From NCBI RefSeq assembly GCF_019175385.1, contig NC_083340.1, positions 19,790,336 through 19,854,335 on the forward strand: DNA of 64,000 nucleotides, read 5' to 3'. The stretch comes from Lycium barbarum. Its lineage: Eukaryota > Streptophyta > Magnoliopsida > Solanales > Solanaceae. The translations under genes were made by a program, and so were the position numbers. This document shows positions 57,537 to 64,000 of this stretch, piece after piece (position 1 is the first letter of the stretch; each line of letters begins with the position of its first letter). A model generated the notes under the pieces. That model ran no database searches. It was not told the origin of the DNA and saw only the letters and a program-made list of their open reading frames with translations.

Positions 57537-58212
57537 GGTATGGAGGAAAACATTTTCTCCAATTTTCCCATGTTTGGTTGGGTCACATTTTGGAAAACAT
57601 TTTTTCTAGGAAAATAAGTTCCTTAAAAATGAGGAAAACGACTTCCCAAGTTCCATAAGTGACATTCCACACCTCCTCATTCTCCAGCACACCCCATCCC
57701 ACCCCCATAGCCCCACCTCCACCACTCCCACACCCCTACTCTCCACCTCTACCCATAGTGTGGGACTTTTTTTTTTTTTTTTTTGATAAGTAAAGTCATT
57801 TATTAATCTGGTACCAAGCTGGTACATATGTAAAGTACAGAGCAGAACTACATAACTAACATCAGTCACACTACATATTACCCCCTAAGAAATATAGAAA
57901 TTCCAAATAATGATCCCTCCTATCTAGAGTTCTATTGGAACACCAAAAGAATAGGTTTTTGATGCATTTGTTCTTGACTCTAGGAATCTGCACCATCTTT
58001 CCTTCAAAGCATGCCTTATTTCTTTCCAACCAAAGAGTCCACAATATACAGATGGGAATTGTCCTCCATATCTTCTTCAGTTCTCTTTTAAATGCTTTTG
58101 GGACAATATTTTCTGCTCACTTACCGAACACCAGAAACTAAGTAAGAAAATCACTTACTTTTCAAGAAAATCTTTTTCGTGGAAAACATTTTCCTTCATA
58201 TCAAACACACCC
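57537..58212. mobile_element. Tourist-like element with GGGTGTGTTTGG ends, interrupted by a LINE fragment
   Basis: The left end is GGGTGTGTTTGGTATGGAGG. The right end, inverted, reads GGGTGTGTTTGATATGAAGG. GAAAACATTTTC lies in both arms. A LINE tail occupies about 57767-58115. Flanking triplets (TTG/ACA) do not match, so the target duplication is lost. A short hairpin of the same family is at 63287. Confidence 0.7.
57767..58115 (-). mobile_element. 3' end of an L1-type LINE
   Basis: Poly-A tail seen as T18 at 57767-57784, then on the minus strand a frame with IPICILWTLWLERNKACFEG and NLFFWCSNRT, typical of the C-terminus of plant L1 ORF2. Severely 5' truncated. Confidence 0.75.
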
Positions 58213-59803
58213 ACATGCTGTTCAGCTGTTGGTGTCACTTAATAACCAGATTAACCTACCAAACCACTGCTGAAGAGCTTATCGATTTTTAAGTTTCTAT
58301 TTTAGCTAGTGAAAATATTGTCTCCTTGCCTACTCTTACGTGATGGCATGTTCAGTTCAATGATAATGTTGGCAAGGCCACTGCCACTTTGTATACCTTA
58401 TTGGATACCCCCAGCCTCTAGCCTAAGAGCTCCTTTAACGCACTATCAGCCGCCTAATAAGTAGAAATTAGTCTGCGTCCTCAAACTTTTTAAGTATTAG
58501 TTATTGTGAGAGATTTTCTGGAGTAGTTAGCCATTGGCTTTGACTGCATGTCTCAAGACTATTTTGAATAGATTCTTTATCCAGTGAAAAGATGATTCAT
58601 GCAACCTTTATACCAAACTGTAAGCCTGACAGATAGAAAGGGGTTAACACTTGGTTAGGACAAGTAACAAAAAGATGCCACCATTATTCCAGTAATTGAT
58701 ACATTTATTACAAACTTTCGTACCCTACAAATGTGGTCCTTAATTCAGACTACTAATAAGAAAGAGTATTACAAGACGATGTAGTTCCTTAAATTGATAT
58801 ATCGGTTAGCACAAACGATCAAGACATGGGGAAAAAAACAACCCAGCTGGGAAGCTTGAAGCTCACGTTCAAGCAACCGTCCCAACCCTATCTAGGACAA
58901 GGAACAGGAGCACGAGTAGCACAACCTGAACCACCATTTCAAAGACCACCGCATGCACACTACATGACGGAGGTACCAATACTGTTCTCATGCCATCACC
59001 TCTCATCAACGTCAACTATCAGTCTATCACGAATTGAAGGATTGATTAACCTATGCACCCATTGACTCCGTTACATTAAGGGTCAACTCATAAGCTATAA
59101 AAATTGTTAGAAGTGACCTACCAAAAGCAACAACTCTATAGCTATGAAAACCATATAGAGGACCCAGACACATAATTGATTTGAATATTTTACAGCTCGT
59201 CGAGGCCCTCAATTATAGTCCTTGTCTTTTGCTCATCAATTTGGCTTTGGAGTTAATTCTCCCCACAAGCATTGGGTGTGGTTATCAAAATCTGTTTCCC
59301 CTTTTTTAGTCGAAAAAGAAGCAGACAAGATATCTAAATTCACAATGACAAAGTTTTGTTTCTAGTTCAACAACAAGACGAGCATCACTAGTCAATTCTG
59401 AAGGAAGGGAGAGAGACACAGCTTCACATGGATCATCAGCCCCCTTTTCTTGTTAGTGATAGGACTGAAATGGATCATTAACATGTTTACCAAAAACGCT
59501 AAGCTAGTTCAATATTTTCCCTTTCACCTATTGCTTGGTTGCAACTTAAGAAAATGGTTTCCTTCTTTTTCTTTTATAAAAAAAACATGATATATACCAT
59601 AATGGCCCTACTAGTAACTGCACAAAGTACTAATCTCAATCCCTCGCACAACAGCTTAAAGAAGAAGACCCACATTTTAAAGTGTGCTAGAAAACTATGA
59701 GTAGCAGAGATAGGTTAGTAAATATATATGTTTTATAATTAAGTCATCTGTATCCACTTCTAGCATTCCATTACCAAGAACTAAATAATGAAAGAAATGA
59801 ATG
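58213..59803. other. Intergenic stretch, no gene supported
   Basis: The longest frame here (58826-59065, 79 codons, plus) has no recognisable motif and overlaps nothing. I leave it unannotated. The right end would hold the 3' UTR of the hAT-derived gene. Confidence 0.5.
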
Positions 59804-62250
59804 TCACAGAACAGAAGAATCAGTAATTACCGCATTGCGCCACTGTCTGTCACACCAGCTTTTAGTAGACATCAAGGCATTAACTAAATCTGCCTCCATG
59901 GATGTCGTACTTCTATCAGGTTCACGCACCTCAGTGTAATAAGCCTCATAGCCCGTAACATGAGACAATTGTATTGACAAAAGATCACGAGCTAAATTTG
60001 ATAGGGCAGGATATCTGGGGCTTGCAGCTTTCCACCAACTCAACACATCAAAGTTCTTGGTCCAAGGGAAAATAGGTTCTTCCAGATAGCAGTCAAGTTC
60101 TGATTTTGGTGGCTGACTAGTTGTTTGGATGAATTTGCTAAACTCATCTGAACAGTCAAATCCAAAACTAGGATCATCAAGACCTTCTACCGGTTCAAGA
60201 AGATCTTCACCCGTATCAAATTCATCAGAAATGAGATCTTCACCTGTATCAGAATCGTCAGAACCTGAATCGCTCATAGGATACTCCATTGAGGACTTGT
60301 CCACCACATAGTCATTAAAAAGGCTTCGGATGGCCTCCAAGATAGATGGTAGCGGTGAATGATCATTACCTCCATACTTCAAGAAACAGAACTCTAAGTA
60401 CTTCACTTTGTAGCGTGGATCCATAATAGTAGCTAGAGCCAACACCAAATACATGTTCCTCCAATACTCGCCAAACTTTTTCAGCATACTATTGGCTAAA
60501 TTTCCAGCAAATTCATCTGAACTAGTGGAATCTTTCATCAGATTAAATCGAAGCTTATTAAGATTGTGGAAGTAGAGGCCTGCAGTGGGTCGTTTTGCCA
60601 TAAATAACACTTCTGCTGCATTATAGACATGTCCTACAAGCTTACATACTCCTCTAACTTTCTCCCACTCTTGGGGAGAAGGTATATCATAACCCTTATA
60701 ATCATCTGTTTTCAAGTATTCTCCTTTAGCCTCTAACTCCAATGCTTCCTGTAGTTTAAGAAATGTCACATTCCACACTGGTAGTGATTTTCCCCAACAT
60801 ACAATCAGACGAATGTAACTGATTAAATCATCTATCATCCCAAATGCTTTGTTCACCAATGAACTAAACATGTCAGCACAACAAGATACACGAAACAATT
60901 GTCCGTCTAGCTGGAGTGTTTTCTTCTCAAGAAGATTACTTTTAATGGCATCAACAGTCTCATCAATGTCCAGATAGCTATGCACAGTGACAGCACATAT
61001 ATTATCTTCAATACCAAAATCCAAAAGACACTGAATCGTCTCGCCAACATAGTCGTCATACGCATCAAAAGACCTAAAGCTAACAACCCAACTTCTTAGC
61101 TTCCAGTCTTCATCAATGAAATGAACTCTTAAGCAAATGAAATCAAAATAAGTTTCCTCAAAATCTGAGGTAGGCCAGTAGCTAAAGTCATTGAATTTGT
61201 TATATGTTAGCCTCTCAACTGAGAGGCTAACTCGTCCATTCAAGCTTTTCAAAGTTTCTTTAACTTTTGCTTTGTCTTCCTCATACAATTCCAAGCAATA
61301 CCGTGAGAGAATGGCAGATGAAGGACGAAATTTTGGATTAAGATAGGCAATAAATTTTTTGAAGTGCACATTTTCTATTGACTTTGGAGATGCACCGGCT
61401 TGACAGAAAAACTTTGCCATAGCACGATAAGCTGTTTCTTCCATGATAGCATGATCCTTCCCAAGATTACTACTGCCCACATCCCTGAGATTTGCATTTC
61501 TTGGTCCACAGTCATGACTTTTCCCCTTGGTTGGTACATCTAGAAAACAAAATAAAGAACCACTTAAAGCAATTTGGTTTGAGGGATTATGAAAAACAAT
61601 GCCAACATAAAGTTCCGTACAAAATAATAGTGTTTGGATGAAATATTAGGAAACAATCTCTGAATAACTTATGCAGCTTTTGGTTGGCCATATAAGAAAA
61701 AAAACAATCCCGCATAACTAATGTAACATTTGGATGAAATATTAAATATAAGATATAACCACACTAATTTATGTAGAAATTTATATACAAATTTATACGG
61801 GATAAACAACAACAACATACCCAGTGAAATCCCACAATGTGGGGTCTGGGGAGGGTAAAGTGTACGCAGACCTTATTTTTTACATTATACGGGATAGAAT
61901 GTAAAAAATAAATTTGTATTAGCAATACAAAGATAAACGTATTTAAAGACAAAAAAGTAGTAAAAAATAAGTAATCCCTACATTATATTCCCTGTATTAC
62001 TATTCGCCACAAAATAAGTCCTACATCATTTCAACGAAAATAATCACTTCTATTCTTATTCGCAGCAAAAATAATTCTTGGATTAGTATGTTGTTGTTGT
62101 ATTGTTGATAACTAGTATGTGAACCAAATGACCTATTAATGAGCAGTAAAAAACAGTGGAAGACAAATAAATCGAGTAAAAAAGGAGAAGAATGGAACCA
62201 GATCCAGCAAAGAAGTCACAGAGTGTTTTTTTCCGCTTGGTGTTGGTCAT
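59804..62250 (-). CDS. hAT-transposase-derived protein (RICESLEEPER/DAYSLEEPER-like), 595 aa
   Basis: Proposed coding exons are 62250-62199 and 61539-59804, joined in phase 1. The large exon alone is open for 578 codons. Residues about 70-440 match the RNase-H-like core of plant hAT proteins (TYFDFICLRVHFIDEDWKLR, FRVSCCAD, WRNMYLVLALATIMDPRYKV). Residues about 497-560 are the hAT C-terminal dimerisation domain (ELDCYLEEPIFPW, DVLSWWKAASPRYPALSNLA). An acidic repeat (DTGEDL twice) lies near 440-460. A basic N-terminus (TNTKRKK) may be a nuclear signal. There is no BED zinc finger, and the Asp-bearing TxDxW and LDN motifs of active hAT enzymes are absent. The intact frame without terminal repeats suggests a domesticated gene acting in the nucleus; its role is unknown. 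The second exon's donor (G|GTTCCA) is weak. Confidence 0.8.
61805..61884 (-). mobile_element. Au-type SINE fragment with 12-bp target duplication
   Basis: AACAACAACAACATACCCAG and TGGGGTCTGGGGAGGGT are the 3' part of the Au-type SINE, read here from its (TTG)n tail. TTATACGGGATA stands on both sides (61793-61804 and 61885-61896), so this 80-bp piece inserted as a 5'-truncated copy. Lies in intron 2 of the hAT-derived gene. Confidence 0.88.
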
Positions 62251-62262
62251 TTTCCGGCTAAA

Positions 62263-63564
62263 CTGCACATGAGATAAATCAAATTAAAAGGTTTAAGCAT
62301 ATATGATGTCAAATTGTCAGAGATTTAGGTACAGTATCAAAATTTGCCCAAATTGAAAGTTCTTTTCTTCGATTTTCTTCTATTTCAAACAGTTTCGCTG
62401 TGGGATTTTATCCAAAGATCAAATATGTTGCATCACTGTGGCATGAACTGATTCCAGTATATCTATCGAATTCCGATATGGATATGACATGGGCACTTTC
62501 ATTTTTGAGCAAATTTTAGTATATTCTGGAAAATCTACATGTAGTACCACTACTCGTGTTCATCCATTTTGACGTGACTACATCTAAGCAGATGAAGAGT
62601 TCCTTTAAAATAAAATCAATTCCTCGATAAAACACTACTTAATTTATTAAGTTAAAGTTCAAAGCTTTTATTGTACTGCAAATCAGTCTGAAGATGAAGT
62701 AATTAAATTCCCTTGAGTAACATACACATTCTAAAGTTAAAAATGTCCAAAAAGTCAAGATGGAAGTATGCAATCCACAAACAAAGGCCACCATAAAGTA
62801 TTGACTTAGCATGCTGTATCGATTCCTTTTACCGTTTCACACTCTATCCATTAAAAAATTACGGGACACATTCTATTTTTTTAAGAGTCGCGTAAATATC
62901 ATTTAAAACACTAGCAATCACTAATTATATTTAAAACAGAAAAATCATTTATTCCGAAGTTACACCAAAATCATATAAGCTCATATCAAGAACATATCAA
63001 TTAGCTAAGCCTCAACACAAAGCTAGTTGGGATTGGCTATATGAATGATTCTTTATTGTTTAATTAGTCAACCTACCACAACTCTTCTTTATTCATTTTG
63101 TGCCATGTATACATTGATGGAGTTATTTGCCAATATCAGTTAAAACTTCAAAATTTCAGAAAATAGCCACATGAAAATTACGATCAGATGGGTTTTACCC
63201 ATTTGTTTTTTACACTTGAAATTAAAGTTAAAAAGATACAATCTTGAGGCCAAAAAGAAAAAAAAAATACAGGCTTGAGAGTTTAAGGGTGTGTTTGGTA
63301 TTGAGGGAAACATCTTCTTCCATACCAAACACACCCTAAAAGTGCTAATCAAGATTCAAATAAAGACAACTTAGAGGAACATCAAAGTGGTAATTTATCA
63401 AGAAAAAATATTACTACAGCCTAAAAAGATTTACCACTTTTTAAGTGTAGAACCCTAGGAAAAAAGTCTAAAAAGAGAGCATTAAGGACAACATTTTATG
63501 CAAGAACATATAAACAACTTAAAGATTTTATTAGAATGAAGAGAGATGAGTAAAAGATTAAAAC
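62263..63564 (-). other. Presumed 5'-UTR intron of the hAT-derived gene
   Basis: Donor CAG|GTTTTA (63565/63564) and acceptor CATGTGCAG|TTTAGCC (62263/62262). The acceptor lies 12 bases before the ATG at 62250. Includes a 50-bp Tourist-like hairpin at 63287. Confidence 0.45.
63287..63336. mobile_element. 50-bp Tourist-like hairpin with TAA target duplication
   Basis: GGGTGTGTTTGGTATTGAGG and its inverse meet almost head to head, with only a few bases between. TAA flanks both sides (63284-63286 and 63337-63339), the PIF/Harbinger signature. Same ends as the element at 57537. Confidence 0.85.
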
Positions 63565-63640
63565 CTGCTTCTTTTTTTTTATGGAGAAAGAGAGGTTTGT
63601 TGCAAGATGAAGTTAGGGCGTCTCGTATTTATACGAGTGA
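63565..63640 (-). promoter_or_regulatory. TATA box and leader of the hAT-derived gene
   Basis: On the minus strand TCGTATAAATACGAG (63622-63636) is a palindromic TATA box. About 30 bases on, at about 63600, a leader with CAACAAACCTCTCTTTCTCC would start and run to the donor at 63565. Confidence 0.55.
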
Positions 63641-64000
63641 GGTGTGACAGCTCCATTTTTGCCCGCCAAAACATGAGATAGCCCACAGCCCACATTAAAA
63701 AAAAAAAAAAGGATTTTTACACTTATATAGCTGCACACCAAAGTAATGGCCTTTTTGATGTTCTCAGTGAAACACGCGGTAGTACTCCTTGCTTCTGGGG
63801 ACATTGATCCAAAGCTATGGTACGGTCCATGCGCCGTTTTCAGCGTGAAACTTGATTTGATTATCTAAGGTATACATAAGATATTTGGCTAGCTAATGTA
63901 ATTATTTCAGCGACCGGCCAATTATGTAACTTGCCCAATAAAAAATGTCCACCTATTTCAGTAAGGCTGTTTTAAGTTCTTCCAGCATAAATTCAGAAAC

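Noticed and set aside
58826..59065. A 79-codon plus-strand frame
   Set aside because: No motif, no splice context and no family resemblance.
1..64000. A novel multi-gene defence, secretion or mobile system
   Set aside because: The window is ordinary transposon-rich Solanaceae-type DNA with three unlinked genes. The unusual items are at the level of single elements and are listed as findings.

Overview
This is a window of plant nuclear DNA, almost certainly from a member of the Solanaceae. The signs are the LTR types with GGGTCGTGACA ends, Stowaway and hAT MITEs, an Au-type SINE fragment, a second tRNA-derived SINE, and a Helitron family with a CTAG terminus. Only three genes look intact. About three quarters of the window is transposon sequence, much of it nested. 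I found no prokaryote-like system, CRISPR array, tRNA gene or true rRNA gene. The three results most worth following up are a 5S rRNA-like block inside a retroelement, a Stowaway MITE split by an LTR insertion with a readable 5-bp target duplication, and a hAT-transposase-derived gene that has lost its catalytic motifs.

Layout, left half. 1-3751: three tandem copies of a unit of about 1.28 kb that looks like the LTR of a Tat/Ogre/Athila-type Ty3 element. 3752-11723: PBS and a long minus-strand LTR of a Tat/Ogre-like element, interrupted by a minus-strand non-autonomous Helitron (about 7.77-11.2 kb). 11.7-16.4 kb: remnants of a specialised-metabolism gene pair, a CYP71-type P450 terminal exon with a premature stop and frameshift, then a BAHD acyltransferase fragment. 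The non-coding part between them is duplicated at 40.5-41.2 kb. 16.45-18.44 kb: a plus-strand Helitron with a clean 3' hairpin and CTAG end.

Layout, middle. 20.3-25.3 kb: the 3' part of a plus-strand Ty3 element (acidic ORF, 5S rRNA-like block, PPT, 3-kb LTR), abutting a decayed minus-strand Ty3 gag-pol at the end of RNase H. That minus element keeps gag, protease, RT, RNase H, an initiator-Met PBS and a complete 5' LTR (to 31.0 kb). 32.1-39.3 kb: a Stowaway MITE split by a composite insertion of two oppositely oriented LTRs. 39.3-43.8 kb: an 870-bp long-TIR element, another Stowaway-like MITE and a 1.1-kb foldback element.

Layout, right third. 43.9-53.6 kb holds a three-coding-exon gene (331 aa) for a coiled-coil membrane protein, whose introns carry a LINE nested with a second LINE, a hAT MITE and a SINE. 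Its 3' end faces, 322 bp away, an intronless multi-pass membrane protein gene on the other strand (210 aa). 59.8-63.6 kb holds a minus-strand gene for a hAT-transposase-like protein (595 aa) with intact reading frame, TATA box and 5'-UTR intron. The remaining stretches are AT-rich intergenic DNA and MITEs.

The genes do not form an operon or an obvious pathway. The P450-BAHD remnants are the only hint of a former metabolic gene pair.
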